Part shown: in pieces, positions 17,777 to 26,224 of the stretch
Layout of the letters: each line of letters starts with the position of its first letter
Numbering within the stretch: the first letter of the stretch is position 1
Source of the DNA: Saprospiraceae bacterium
Lineage (GTDB): Bacteria; Bacteroidota; Bacteroidia; Chitinophagales; Saprospiraceae
DNA: 64,000 nt
Reading direction: 5' to 3'
Assembly: GCA_022844565.1 (NCBI GenBank)
Contig: JALHLK010000006.1
Span: 108,004-172,003, forward strand
Translations under genes and position numbers: made by a program
Notes under the pieces: generated by a model
Told to the model about the DNA's origin: nothing
What the model saw: only the letters and a program-made list of their open reading frames with translations
Databases searched by the model: none

Positions 17777-19156
17777 TTAACCCCCATTTCGCGTGATTTT
17801 GTCAATTACCAAACCAGCAAATAAACCACCCAAACTAGCAATAAACCCAAAAATTAATGGACTAATTTCTGATTCTTTGATAAAGGCAAAATAAATCCAA
17901 ACGAATGTACCACACAACATAGAAAGGATTGTTCCTACTCTCGAGTTATACTTTGTAAATAAAATAGCACAAAAAGGAACAAAGATCGAGACAAGCCCAA
18001 ATACACTCGACTCACTTACGAGATTGAAGATATTTTGGCTAGAAAAAGCGAGTAAGGTGGAAATAAAACCAACCACAAGAATGGCAAGTTTGGTCTTGTT
18101 AAGAAGCTTTGGTTCTTCATCAGAAGTGCTCAATATATTCTCAGACAAAAGTGAAGCGGGTGCCAAAAGTGCCCCACTACATGTACTCATAATAGCACTA
18201 AAAAGTGACCCAAAAAATAAAACTTGTAAGCCAATAGGCATGGTGTTTAATACCATCGTAGGCAATGCTACTTGTAAGTCTCCTTCTAACACATTGGGTT
18301 GGATCACTCGTACAGCACTTACAATATATAATGGTACAAATGCAAAAATCCCATACAGTAAAGCCCCATACAAAGTCGACTTTTTGGCTACCTCCGCAGA
18401 TTTTGAACTGTTAACCCGTTGAAAAATATCTTGAGAGACGATACTTCCAAATCCTAGCACCAGCCAAGCACCTATCCAATTTGTGATCGACACGGCATCC
18501 TTTTCTGGAAAAAATTTAAAATGTTCTTTTGGAATACTATTAAAGATCACTTGGTATCCTCCCGCTCGATCAGTGACGGAGATGGCAATAGCAACAAGCC
18601 CAACAATGATCAAAATACTTTGTAAAAAATCATTCAATGTTACAGCCAACATACCACCTTTGAAAATATAGAAGACAACGATTATGGCACTTATGATGAT
18701 GCCAGCAGATAGACTCACCTCAGGAAAAATAGTAGAAAACAACAAACCTAAGGCTACAATTTGTGCTGCGGCATACCCAAAAAAGCTCACTATCATCATT
18801 ACACTCGCCATAACTTCGATATCTCTACCCATACGTTCGTGAAATATATCACCGATGGTAAAAATATTGAGGTTGTACATCTTTTTTGCAAATACCAAAC
18901 CCACCAACACAAGACAAAGCACTCCGCCAAACGGATCTTCAATAATCGATCTAAAACCACCCTTCATAAACTCCGTACTCGCCCCAAAAATAGTCTCACT
19001 TCCAAACCAAAGCGCAAAAAATGCTGCCGAATTGATATAAGTTGGCAAACTTCTACCCGCGGATATAAAATCTGAAGCAGACTTTATTTTACTATGAGCA
19101 TAAAAGCTGATACCGATCGTCACAGCTATATAGAGAAAAATAAAAGCTACAAGCAT
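17777..19156 (-). CDS. sodium:solute symporter (SSS family)
   Basis: This is a polytopic inner-membrane transporter of 459 residues with about 12-13 hydrophobic helices. SSS signatures include AGRSLPTYINSAAFFALWFG near the N-terminus and FFGSLFSAIMSTCSGALLAPASL around residue 310-340, which matches the conserved helix that lines the substrate site. Substrate (sugar, proline, pantothenate or other) cannot be read from the sequence. The gene is convergent with the phoH run across the palindrome cluster. Confidence 0.92.
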   Translation of the reverse strand: MLVAFIFLYIAVTIGISFYAHSKIKSASDFISAGRSLPTYINSAAFFALWFGSETIFGASTEFMKGGFRSIIEDPFGGVLCLVLVGLVFAKKMYNLNIFTIGDIFHERMGRDIEVMASVMMIVSFFGYAAAQIVALGLLFSTIFPEVSLSAGIIISAIIVVFYIFKGGMLAVTLNDFLQSILIIVGLVAIAISVTDRAGGYQVIFNSIPKEHFKFFPEKDAVSITNWIGAWLVLGFGSIVSQDIFQRVNSSKSAEVAKKSTLYGALLYGIFAFVPLYIVSAVRVIQPNVLEGDLQVALPTMVLNTMPIGLQVLFFGSLFSAIMSTCSGALLAPASLLSENILSTSDEEPKLLNKTKLAILVVGFISTLLAFSSQNIFNLVSESSVFGLVSIFVPFCAILFTKYNSRVGTILSMLCGTFVWIYFAFIKESEISPLIFGFIASLGGLFAGLVIDKITRNGG

Positions 19157-19225
19157 TTAGCAAAAAAGATTTAACAATGTAGAAATGATGATTTTATATT
19201 AAGAAGCGAAAATAATGAATAGATT

Positions 19226-19475
19226 TTATTAATGGTTAATTATTAGTTGTTAATTGTTAACGAACCCCATTACCCATTCCTCATTAACCATTAACCATTA
19301 ACCATTAACCATCAACCATTAACCATTAACCATTAACCATTAACGATTAACCATTGCTCATTAACCATTAACGATTAACCATTGCTCATTAACCATTAAC
19401 CATTAACCATTACCCATTGCTCATTAACCATTAACCATTAACCATTAACCATTAACCATCAACCATCAACCATTA
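19226..19475. repeat. heptamer array (TTAACCA)n, left of the four-helix-bundle gene
   Basis: About 250 bases consist of tandem and near-tandem TTAACCA units with variants (CATCAACC, CATTACCC, CATTAACG, TTGCTCA). The array touches the stop codon of the minus-strand gene at 19473. A second array lies on the other side of that gene. Confidence 0.9.
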
Positions 19476-19838
19476 ATTGCTAATGTTGGCTTTTGTTGAT
19501 TTTAAAATAGCGGTTATCAACTTGATGATTTCAGTTGCATCGCTGTTCATGCTTTCAAATTGTTCTGTGGTCAAGTAATCCGTTTCTTTTAAGAGTTCGA
19601 GCCAGTAAATGGTTTCATTGATTTCTTTTTGGGCAATGCCCATTTTATGTTTGAAGTCATTCTTAGTTTCAGCGTGCTCAGCTTCCCGCACCATTGCCCC
19701 AACACTTGTCCCACTTCTAAGTAACTGTTTTGCCAACACAAACTCCTTTTTCTGCTCACATAAATACTGATAGAGCTTTACCACCCTAACTGCAAACAAA
19801 AAACTTTTATTTTTTATAACATTCTCTTTCACCCCCAT
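19473..19838 (-). CDS. four-helix-bundle protein (23S rRNA intervening-sequence / Avd-like family)
   Basis: The 121-residue protein is all-helical with the family blocks VVKLYQYLCEQKKEFVLAKQLLRSGTSVGAMVREAE and KMGIAQKEINETIYWLELL. The family includes proteins encoded inside 23S rRNA intervening sequences and the Avd accessory protein of diversity-generating retroelements; its stand-alone role is unknown. The start at 19838 is preferred: the frame stays open for 14 more codons, but those read repeat-like sequence. It is enclosed by two heptamer arrays, which suggests gene and repeats move as one unit. Confidence 0.85.
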   Translation of the reverse strand: MGVKENVIKNKSFLFAVRVVKLYQYLCEQKKEFVLAKQLLRSGTSVGAMVREAEHAETKNDFKHKMGIAQKEINETIYWLELLKETDYLTTEQFESMNSDATEIIKLITAILKSTKANISN

Positions 19839-19850
19839 TAACCATTTATC

Positions 19851-20064
19851 ATTGAACATTAATAATTTACAATTGATCATTAACCATTAATAATTTATCA
19901 TTAACCCTCATTAACCATTAACCATTAACCATTAACCATTAACCATCAACCATTAACCATTAACCATTAACCATTAACCATCAACCATCAACCATCAACC
20001 ATTAACCATTAACCATTAACCATTAACCATCAACCATTAACCATTAACCATTAACCATTAACTT
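19851..20064. repeat. heptamer array (TTAACCA)n, right of the four-helix-bundle gene
   Basis: A second run of TTAACCA-type units with CATCAACC variants fills the space between the four-helix-bundle gene and the acetyltransferase gene, ending two bases before the latter's stop codon. Repeat type and phase match the array on the other side. Confidence 0.9.
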
Positions 20065-20066
20065 TT

Positions 20067-20639
20067 TTATAATTCCTTTTTCACTTGACAAGGATTACCA
20101 AATGCTAAAACATTGTCTGGAATATCTTTCGATACAACACTTCCCGCTCCAATTGTTACATTGTTACCAATCGTTACGCCTGGAAAAATCACAGAATTCC
20201 CACCAATCCAAACATTGTCGCCAATGGTAACTGGCTTTGCTGAAGTCAGATAAGGAGATCCGATTCCGTTTCCAATTACTCGTTCTGATGCTTTTAATGG
20301 ATGGGTCGCTGTATATATTTGAACATAAGGTGCAATCAGCCCATTTTTTCCTATGGTTATTTTATTATCATCCAAAAACATACAATTTGTATTTATAAAT
20401 GTGTTTTCTCCGATTGAAATATTCTCCCCATAATCACAGAAAAATGGTGTCTCAATCCAAACGCCCGACCCTTTATATCCAAAAAGTTCACTTAAAATTC
20501 GTTCTCTTTCGTGGGTTAATTCTGAATTAAGATTATTATATTCTTTTAATAACCTCCTTGCGTTATGATACATTTTTATCAATTCCGAATCTCTGGCATT
20601 GTAATAATCTCCTTTAAGCATTTTCTCTTTTTCTGTCAT
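20067..20639 (-). CDS. sugar O-acetyltransferase (maltose/galactoside acetyltransferase type)
   Basis: This is a left-handed beta-helix enzyme using acetyl-CoA to acetylate a sugar or similar hydroxyl. The N-terminal cap reads MTEKEKMLKGDYYNARDSEL, typical of Mac_N, followed by hexapeptide repeats (ISIGENTFINTNCMF, VTIGDNVWIGGNSVIFPGVT, NVTIGAGSVVSKDIPDN). The catalytic His is in the YTATHP loop. Length is 190 from the ATG at 20639; the longer frame upstream has no family match. It belongs to the accessory island by position. Confidence 0.92.
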   Translation of the reverse strand: MTEKEKMLKGDYYNARDSELIKMYHNARRLLKEYNNLNSELTHERERILSELFGYKGSGVWIETPFFCDYGENISIGENTFINTNCMFLDDNKITIGKNGLIAPYVQIYTATHPLKASERVIGNGIGSPYLTSAKPVTIGDNVWIGGNSVIFPGVTIGNNVTIGAGSVVSKDIPDNVLAFGNPCQVKKEL

Positions 20640-20727
20640 GGCTGTTTTATTTTGAATGTTTAGTGATATCTCGCTTCCTGAAACTAAGGCGTTTCCCAAT
20701 AGATTATTTTTTAACATACTTGCTCAC

Positions 20728-21102
20728 TCACGGCTCAAAACACGGTATATAAACTAACATAGTATCAGATGACTTTAATCTAAATAACACATTTCTACCT
20801 GTATAGTTACACTTTTTTGATGTAAAAGAAGAATCTACTAAGGAATACTTGGCTGTGGAAGCGACAGTACTTTCAATTGATAGATCACAAAGATTCCCAT
20901 TGGATGTGACAGTATGATCTTCAAAGAATTGAATGGTTTTATCACTTACCACAGGCATAAATTTTCCACTGCCATCACCAGGATCTGTTAATATTTCTTT
21001 CAAATGCCATACTCCACCTAAATCACCTTTTAATGGAATTAATTCTTTTTCGCAGGAAAGGAGCGTGAAGAGAAGTAAGGATAATAAAAAGGTTGTTTTC
21101 AT
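20728..21102 (-). CDS. lipocalin-like small lipoprotein
   Basis: A 124-residue protein with signal peptide and lipobox (LLFTLLSC). The mature part has the GVWHLKEI opening and beta-strand spacing of small Bacteroidota lipocalin-like lipoproteins, with two late cysteines (KKCNY and IPCFEP). The function is unknown. The gene lies 88 bases upstream of the acetyltransferase on the same strand, so co-transcription is possible. Confidence 0.65.
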   Translation of the reverse strand: MKTTFLLSLLLFTLLSCEKELIPLKGDLGGVWHLKEILTDPGDGSGKFMPVVSDKTIQFFEDHTVTSNGNLCDLSIESTVASTAKYSLVDSSFTSKKCNYTGRNVLFRLKSSDTMLVYIPCFEP

Positions 21103-21219
21103 GTTTTTATTCTATGTGACAGGGTAAAATATAATATTGGTTGGAGAAGTCTGTTATATTTCAACTGGTTCTTTCCTCAACGCCTCTCTTAAAACCTGTT
21201 GCATTTCCTTGTTTATTGT

Positions 21220-22281
21220 TTATTCTTTGACTTTATAAAATCTATCTCTCAATCTATAAGTTAAATTATTTATCATTTCCAAGTTTGGTTCATTTGGCAA
21301 TTCTGAATTTTCAAAAGCCAATTCCATTTCCTCCTGTTTTATGTCAGCCATTTTTAATAATTCTTCGTATTCGAATTTGCCTGATTTAATTTCAAGTAAA
21401 AAATCCCGATTTGGTCTTTTTACAATGACTTTTTTCTGTGTCCCAATTTCGATGGCCATTTCTAAAAGTCTGAATACGTGCATCATATTTTTAGCATCAT
21501 AATTCTTTCCGTGACTTTTAGTGTTTTCATATCTTTCATCGTTTCGTTTATCAACCCAATCCCAATATTCACGATATTCCTTGCAATAGGTCGAGTAACC
21601 GTCCCGATTAAAATATAGTAGAGATTCTTGCTTAGTTCCTTTTGGAATTGAACTCAAACAAACATCATTAGAATCTTTCCCTTTTATTATTCCACAGAAT
21701 CCAAGACCTTCAGAATAGAATAATCCATAAATATCTTTCATGTATGGAATATTCACTAATCCGCAATTTTCTTGATTCCAGCCCTTAATATCCAGATATT
21801 TTTCAAGTGGAATCGCTCCTTGTTCGTAATTAACAAAACAAAATGCCAATACACTTTTTCGTTCTTTTGCTACAGGATTTACAATCTTCTTTTTTAGCCC
21901 TTTCGCTTTTTTAATCTGAGATAGTGCAAATTTCCCGAAAGTATTACTGCAAAGTTTGGATAAAATAAATTCAGATTTAATTTCAGATAGAAAGGGATGC
22001 TTATAGATTATTGCATTCTCTGGAGTGTTGAGTAATTCCAAAATGTTTGGATTGTTTAGCGAAAGCAACTCCATAAACCGGCCAAGCTCATAAAATACAA
22101 TATCGTTTGTTTCATTATTCACCTGAGGAATATAGTTCAATCCATAATATTCCTCTTTAGGCAGAATAAAAACTCCTTTAATGTCAGTGTCAGAAGTTGG
22201 GGTATCTAATCCGTATGCTTTACTACCACTAATACACTCAAGAATTATTAGGTCTCTATTTCTTAAATCATCAATCGTCAT
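21220..22281 (-). CDS. YcgL-type nucleotidyltransferase, second gene of the pair
   Basis: The protein belongs to the DNA polymerase beta-like nucleotidyltransferase superfamily (COG3541/YcgL, RlaP-related). The active-site pattern is ISGSKAYGLDTPTSDTDIKG, giving the GS motif and the two metal-binding aspartates (about residues 18-35). Length is 353, with a long helical C-terminal domain. Family members are thought to move nucleotides onto RNA or protein; the target is unknown. It starts three bases after a shorter paralogue, and the pair is likely one functional unit. Confidence 0.85.
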   Translation of the reverse strand: MTIDDLRNRDLIILECISGSKAYGLDTPTSDTDIKGVFILPKEEYYGLNYIPQVNNETNDIVFYELGRFMELLSLNNPNILELLNTPENAIIYKHPFLSEIKSEFILSKLCSNTFGKFALSQIKKAKGLKKKIVNPVAKERKSVLAFCFVNYEQGAIPLEKYLDIKGWNQENCGLVNIPYMKDIYGLFYSEGLGFCGIIKGKDSNDVCLSSIPKGTKQESLLYFNRDGYSTYCKEYREYWDWVDKRNDERYENTKSHGKNYDAKNMMHVFRLLEMAIEIGTQKKVIVKRPNRDFLLEIKSGKFEYEELLKMADIKQEEMELAFENSELPNEPNLEMINNLTYRLRDRFYKVKE

Positions 22282-22284
22282 AAG

Positions 22285-23043
22285 TTAAGCCAATGTTTTG
22301 AGAAAAAAATCATTCAAATCAGTCATTTTTGCTTTTGAAGATGGTAAACTTTGTGATTCGTTTTCAGCTCTTTCAATACAGGCTTTCATAAATTCAATCA
22401 AGTCATTCTCTCCTTTATGTATGTATGTTTCGCTAATAGATGATTTTATTTCTATTAGTTCTCCAATCCTTGTTTTTAAATTTGCAGACAAATCGAGCCC
22501 ATTTAACATTTGACCAAACTCAATTGGAGGAATTTCCACCTTTTCTAAAATCCATAAACAAGCCGCAGACGCACGAAGTGCATAAAAGAATTTTTTCAGT
22601 TTATATTCTTCAGAATTCACTACTTCTTCAAATGCTTTTTTTGCCATACTCAAATAATGGTGGATTGTAGCAATCCTTGAATATGTCTTTTGGGCAACAA
22701 TATTAATTCCAGTCAGGAACGCTTTATCAACTTTATAAATTATAGGAGATTGAATTCTTTCGAGCAAAGGGGGATTCGATTTTGCTAGTAATCGAAGGCT
22801 TTTTCTCAAATCCCAACCACTTATATCAATTTCATTATTTTCAAGAAAATATTCGATTGTGTCTTTTTCTTCGGTCAGACCTAAATACCAATCTTTCTCA
22901 TGTTTGTAAATAATCCTGACATCAAAATCACTGTCAGGTGAAGGAAATCCCCATGCTCTTGAGCCTGTCTCACAAGCAAGCAGTATTTTAATTCCTTTTT
23001 CTTCCTCTAAATCAGACAAGTATTTCTTTATTTTTTCTTCCAT
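22285..23043 (-). CDS. YcgL-type nucleotidyltransferase, first gene of the pair
   Basis: This 252-residue paralogue of the next gene has its active site as CETGSRAWGFPSPDSDFDVR (residues about 24-43), keeping the GS motif and DxD aspartates. A helical domain follows. Two adjacent, non-identical YcgL-type enzymes suggest a heteromeric or two-step system, possibly in RNA repair or phage conflict; this is inferred from the accessory setting only. A decayed attC-like site lies directly upstream, between this gene and the RloB gene. Confidence 0.85.
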   Translation of the reverse strand: MEEKIKKYLSDLEEEKGIKILLACETGSRAWGFPSPDSDFDVRIIYKHEKDWYLGLTEEKDTIEYFLENNEIDISGWDLRKSLRLLAKSNPPLLERIQSPIIYKVDKAFLTGINIVAQKTYSRIATIHHYLSMAKKAFEEVVNSEEYKLKKFFYALRASAACLWILEKVEIPPIEFGQMLNGLDLSANLKTRIGELIEIKSSISETYIHKGENDLIEFMKACIERAENESQSLPSSKAKMTDLNDFFLKTLA

Positions 23044-23101
23044 TATTCGTGTTTAATTATGTGCTGGATGTCTTTTTGCAATGAATGTCAACGGTCCACA
23101 A

Positions 23102-23214
23102 CTACACTCAGGTAGGGATTTTTAGCATTAAAATTAAAACTTTGATTTAGCACTTCACTTTCATAGGAGCACTGAACCCTACTTTCAGGTAGGTGCTTTT
23201 GGTGACTTGTGTTT
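23102..23214 (-). repeat. decayed attC-like site between the RloB and nucleotidyltransferase genes
   Basis: On the minus strand the site starts next to the RloB stop codon and ends at GGACCG|TTGACATTC. Imperfect arms CACCTACCTGAAAGTAGGG and CCCTACCTGAGTGTAG bracket the middle, which carries the block TTTAGCACTTCACTTTCATA (plus strand 23151-23170). A near copy of that block occurs at 41628. The tag after the boundary has no clean match at the far end of the next gene pair, so mobility is probably lost. Confidence 0.5.
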
Positions 23215-23934
23215 TCATTTGTTGTTTACCTCATCAATTATTTTTTCTAGTTCAAAAAGTTCGGCAACAAGTTTATAAACCATAGTGCGAGGGTTTTGGA
23301 CTGAATAGTTTTGTTGTCCAATATAAAGCTTTTCGAGATTCACAGCGTTTCTTATAGCATTTTCTCTACTTGCATAGGTTTCTAATAAGGAATACATTTC
23401 TGTGCTATTCTTTTTGTATACGTAATCTTTTAGTCCTTTTTTCTTAAAATTGTCTTCTATCAAATCCTGGTATTGCTTTCTACTTATACCTGTGTTGTAA
23501 TAGTGAAAATGCAGTAGATACCAAAGTTCAAACGCTTCATTTGTCCACGCACAATCAATACTAGGACTATTTGCAATGCAGGTTTGAATTGCAGAATTGA
23601 AAGATTGGTCTGAAAAACTATCTTTATCAAACACTATCCACAATTTGTCAACGGTTCTATTTGTTTGTGCTTGCCATTTATTACGTAAAGCCATTGCACT
23701 ATTGACTAGTGAAACGGTGTTATGCCCATTGCCTAAAATCTTAAATTCATAAACATCCAACACCCCTTTAGGTAAATCGTTTTTAATAGATTCGAAATAG
23801 TTTGGTTCTGTTTTTTCTCCTTCGCACACAATGAGGAAAAATCTTCGCTTAGTCTTTGTTTCTTCTAAACGTTTTGACTCGGTTCGCTCGTGTCTTTTTT
23901 TAATATGATTCGGTATTTTTACTTTACTTGCCAT
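23215..23934 (-). CDS. rloB: RloB-like TOPRIM protein (AbiL second subunit type)
   Basis: RloB proteins carry a TOPRIM-like nuclease fold and are found beside RloA ATPases in restriction and abortive-infection loci. Visible motifs are FFLIVCEGEKTEPNYFES (conserved acidic site, about residues 32-49) and LWIVFDKDSF (DxD-type acidic pair, about 97-106). A basic, Lys/Arg-rich tail opens the protein. Length is 239. It overlaps the RloA gene by 16 bases, so the two are coupled. The pair corresponds to the AbiLi/AbiLii-type phage defence module. Confidence 0.85.
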   Translation of the reverse strand: MASKVKIPNHIKKRHERTESKRLEETKTKRRFFLIVCEGEKTEPNYFESIKNDLPKGVLDVYEFKILGNGHNTVSLVNSAMALRNKWQAQTNRTVDKLWIVFDKDSFSDQSFNSAIQTCIANSPSIDCAWTNEAFELWYLLHFHYYNTGISRKQYQDLIEDNFKKKGLKDYVYKKNSTEMYSLLETYASRENAIRNAVNLEKLYIGQQNYSVQNPRTMVYKLVAELFELEKIIDEVNNK

Positions 23935-25214
23935 TCCGCTACTATTTTAGAAATATCTCCAATGTATGGAATAGCACCATATCTACCTTGTATATAGTCA
24001 CTTTCAAATGAACGGTCTTTACGAACCTTATTGCCATCTTCTTCACGATACTCAACCAATGAATATAAATCAGATGCACCGTATTTGTCTTTTTCTACAA
24101 AATAAATTTGGTCTCTTCGATACTTTCCATAGGAAAATAAGTTGGTATCGTGAGTTGAAAAAATTAATTGTGCATTTTTAGAATTATCTTTTTCTGAATT
24201 AAAGAGTCTTGTTATAGCAAGTGTCATTAGTGGATGTAAACTTGAATCAAGCTCGTCAATTACCAATACGCCACCATCGTGTAATACATCAAAAATAGGT
24301 CCTGATATATTAAATACTTTGTTAGTTCCTGCTGATTCCTGACTACGCATGTTAAATTCTATTTCACCTGATTTGTTATCATTTTTATCGTATTTATGGT
24401 GAAATGTTTTAATGTCAAAATGATAGCCATCTTCTATATCTTTAATAAAAGATCGGGCTATAGATTCTTGCCCAATTTCCAATACGCTTTTTGGATTTAA
24501 TTTTTCTTTTTTGATAGAAATTCCATCAAACCCTAATTCCAATGTAAAATAAAAATCACTCATTATCTGATTAACATCCCCTTTTTCCAACATTTTTAAT
24601 GTTATCAATTCATAGTTCTCATGTGTGAGTCCTGAAATGGTAATAAAGTTATTAAACCAATTCATTATTTTTTTAGCTGTAACTCCATTAAATTGGTCTA
24701 TAATTGATAAAAATAAAGCGTTATTTCTTGTTTTGCTTTCAAGGTTTTCTGCTTCTTTAAAAGAAGGCGAAACTTCTATTCCATCACCTTCTCTTATGAA
24801 TAATAATTTTTCGGCATTTTTCTTTGATTCAAATAACCATTCACTTACTACTTCCTTGTTTGTTATTTCAAATCCATATCTGTATCTGATATTTAATATT
24901 TCAAATAGAACTTCAAAATATGATGGGCTATTTTCAGTTTCAGTATTCAATAAAAATGGAGTAACATCTAATGTCTTTGTGGAAGATTGATTAAATGATT
25001 GCATTACTATTCTTTTCATAGTGCTCATAGCACGAATGAAGTTTGATTTACCACTAGCATTAGCACCATAAATTATAGCTCCTTTTAAAAGTGTATGCCT
25101 TTCAGAAGTAATCGTATTTGATTCTTTGTAGTCACTTATGCTAGATGCAACTAAGCTCAAAGTCTTTCTTTCACGAAAAGAAAGGAAGTTTGCGACACTA
25201 AATTCTAGTAACAT
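23919..25214 (-). CDS. rloA: RloA-like AAA ATPase (AbiL first subunit type)
   Basis: An ABC/SMC-like ATPase of the AAA_15/AAA_21 group. It opens with MLLEFSVANFLSFRERKTLSL and has Walker A as GANASGKS (about residues 49-56). Walker B and the D-loop read LVIDELDSSLHPL (about 320-332), followed by the switch LIFSTHDTNLF. There is no long coiled coil. Length is 431. With the overlapping RloB gene it forms a two-gene defence module, in which such ATPases are thought to control a TOPRIM nuclease. Confidence 0.88.
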   Translation of the reverse strand: MLLEFSVANFLSFRERKTLSLVASSISDYKESNTITSERHTLLKGAIIYGANASGKSNFIRAMSTMKRIVMQSFNQSSTKTLDVTPFLLNTETENSPSYFEVLFEILNIRYRYGFEITNKEVVSEWLFESKKNAEKLLFIREGDGIEVSPSFKEAENLESKTRNNALFLSIIDQFNGVTAKKIMNWFNNFITISGLTHENYELITLKMLEKGDVNQIMSDFYFTLELGFDGISIKKEKLNPKSVLEIGQESIARSFIKDIEDGYHFDIKTFHHKYDKNDNKSGEIEFNMRSQESAGTNKVFNISGPIFDVLHDGGVLVIDELDSSLHPLMTLAITRLFNSEKDNSKNAQLIFSTHDTNLFSYGKYRRDQIYFVEKDKYGASDLYSLVEYREEDGNKVRKDRSFESDYIQGRYGAIPYIGDISKIVAEWQVK

Positions 25215-25336
25215 AATTGCTTTTTTTTGATTATTTCGCCAAAATAAGCATTAAAATTGAATAATTGTCAAAAAATGAGAATATTTCTCAAAATATCAGC
25301 ATTTTTACTATGTTTTTTTGAGAATAGTTTTAGTTG

Positions 25337-25843
25337 TTACGCCTGTAACGATTTCCCCTTTTTAGTCAACCTATATTTTTGATTCTTACTTGTTTTCTTT
25401 TCAGGTAGGGTTAACTCTATTAAGCCATCTTCTATCGCTAATTTGATATATGCTTTTTGAAAATTATCTCTGTTTTTAAGCTCCAAAGTAGACATTATTT
25501 CATCCCTGCTCATTTCATCATTTAGTAACCATACAACCCTATGAGATAGGTTTTCTATGGCAATAAACTTAGCATCATGTATGGTATCATGTATGGTATC
25601 ATGTATGGTATCATGTGCGGTATCATGTGCGGTATCATGTGCGGTGTCATGTATGGTATCTTTTGCGGTATCATGTATTCCTTTTCCAGAAGCAGAAGGT
25701 CTCCACAAAATCACCTTAAATCCTTCATTGATAATAAATTCTGGAGATATCAATTCTGCTTCTTTAGAAAGTTTAATCATTTCTAAAATACCTGTTCCAT
25801 ACCGTTCGATATCGCCTACCTGATGCATTGTTAATGATGGCTT
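25337..25843 (-). pseudogene. 3' fragment of an AlbA/HATPase_c_4-type ATP-binding regulator
   Basis: The remaining 163-plus codons encode the C-terminal part of the AlbA_2 plus HATPase_c_4 family: MHQVGDIERYGTGILEMIKL, then GFKVILWRP, a repetitive HDT linker and a winged-helix tail (SRDEIMSTLEL, YRLTKKGKSL). Intact relatives have a few hundred more residues upstream, including the AlbA_2 domain, all missing here. Homology stops at about 25843, where sequence from a broken hsdR begins. An ATG at 25828 could still give a short product, but the original gene is clearly truncated. Confidence 0.8.
25576..25679. repeat. 12-base tandem repeat inside the AlbA-type fragment
   Basis: About eight and a half units of 12 bases (CATGTATGGTAT with variants CATGTGCGGTAT and CATGTGCGGTGT) encode a minus-strand run of HDTI/HDTA tetrapeptides. 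The unit is a multiple of three, so copy-number change would lengthen or shorten the linker without breaking the frame. Confidence 0.9.
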
Positions 25844-26017
25844 TTATGATTCGTTTAATTGGTTCGTTATTGACGAACCAATTAAAAACGAAGTATTCCA
25901 GGCAGTAAAAGAAACTTCCTCCAATATCTGCTTCTGTTTGTTCCACCCCGCCTTTTCCAAAGCAGGAGTAATATACTTGGTACAAACATCTCTTTCTGAA
26001 AGGGTCTTTTTATCCAT
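25844..26017 (-). pseudogene. 5' remnant of a second hsdR gene
   Basis: From an ATG at 26017 the frame reads MDKKTLSERDVCTKYITPAL and continues to LEEVSFT (about residue 38), closely matching the first 38 residues of the intact hsdR at 31431-33824. After that it diverges into unrelated codons and stops at 25844. The upstream 60 bases are also identical to those of the intact gene. This is the stump of a type I restriction subunit gene joined to the AlbA-type fragment. Confidence 0.85.
25854..25886. repeat. perfect 14-base inverted repeat at the fragment junction
   Basis: TTTAATTGGTTCGT, a 5-base loop TATTG, then ACGAACCAATTAAA. It sits between the hsdR remnant homology (which ends near 25908) and the AlbA-type fragment (which begins near 25843). 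It could be a scar of the event that joined them or a recombination site. Confidence 0.8.
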
Positions 26018-26078
26018 TACTTAATTTTCTAAATAAAGTGCTGCAAAATATGAATTTTAGATGATATTTTGGGGAAAG
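25989..26078. repeat. 90-base direct repeat, copy 1 (hsdR upstream region)
   Basis: This stretch is identical, base for base as far as I can read, to 33796-33885. It covers the start codon, the first codons and the upstream region of hsdR. Weaker similarity continues on both sides (to about 25908 and about 26100). Confidence 0.9.
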
Positions 26079-26224
26079 GATGAGTTAATTTGGTATCCAT
26101 ACTATTTTGAATATTTTATTTAATATATCAATAGTCATATTTGATTGATCATTCAAATAATTGTAGTTAACATTAAAATAAAAAATACTAGGAATTTCAT
26201 AATCTATTTTTTTGCCTTTTATCT

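Noticed and set aside
19226..20064. CRISPR array
   Set aside because: Units are 7 bases and tandem, without spacers. This is a simple-sequence heptamer array.
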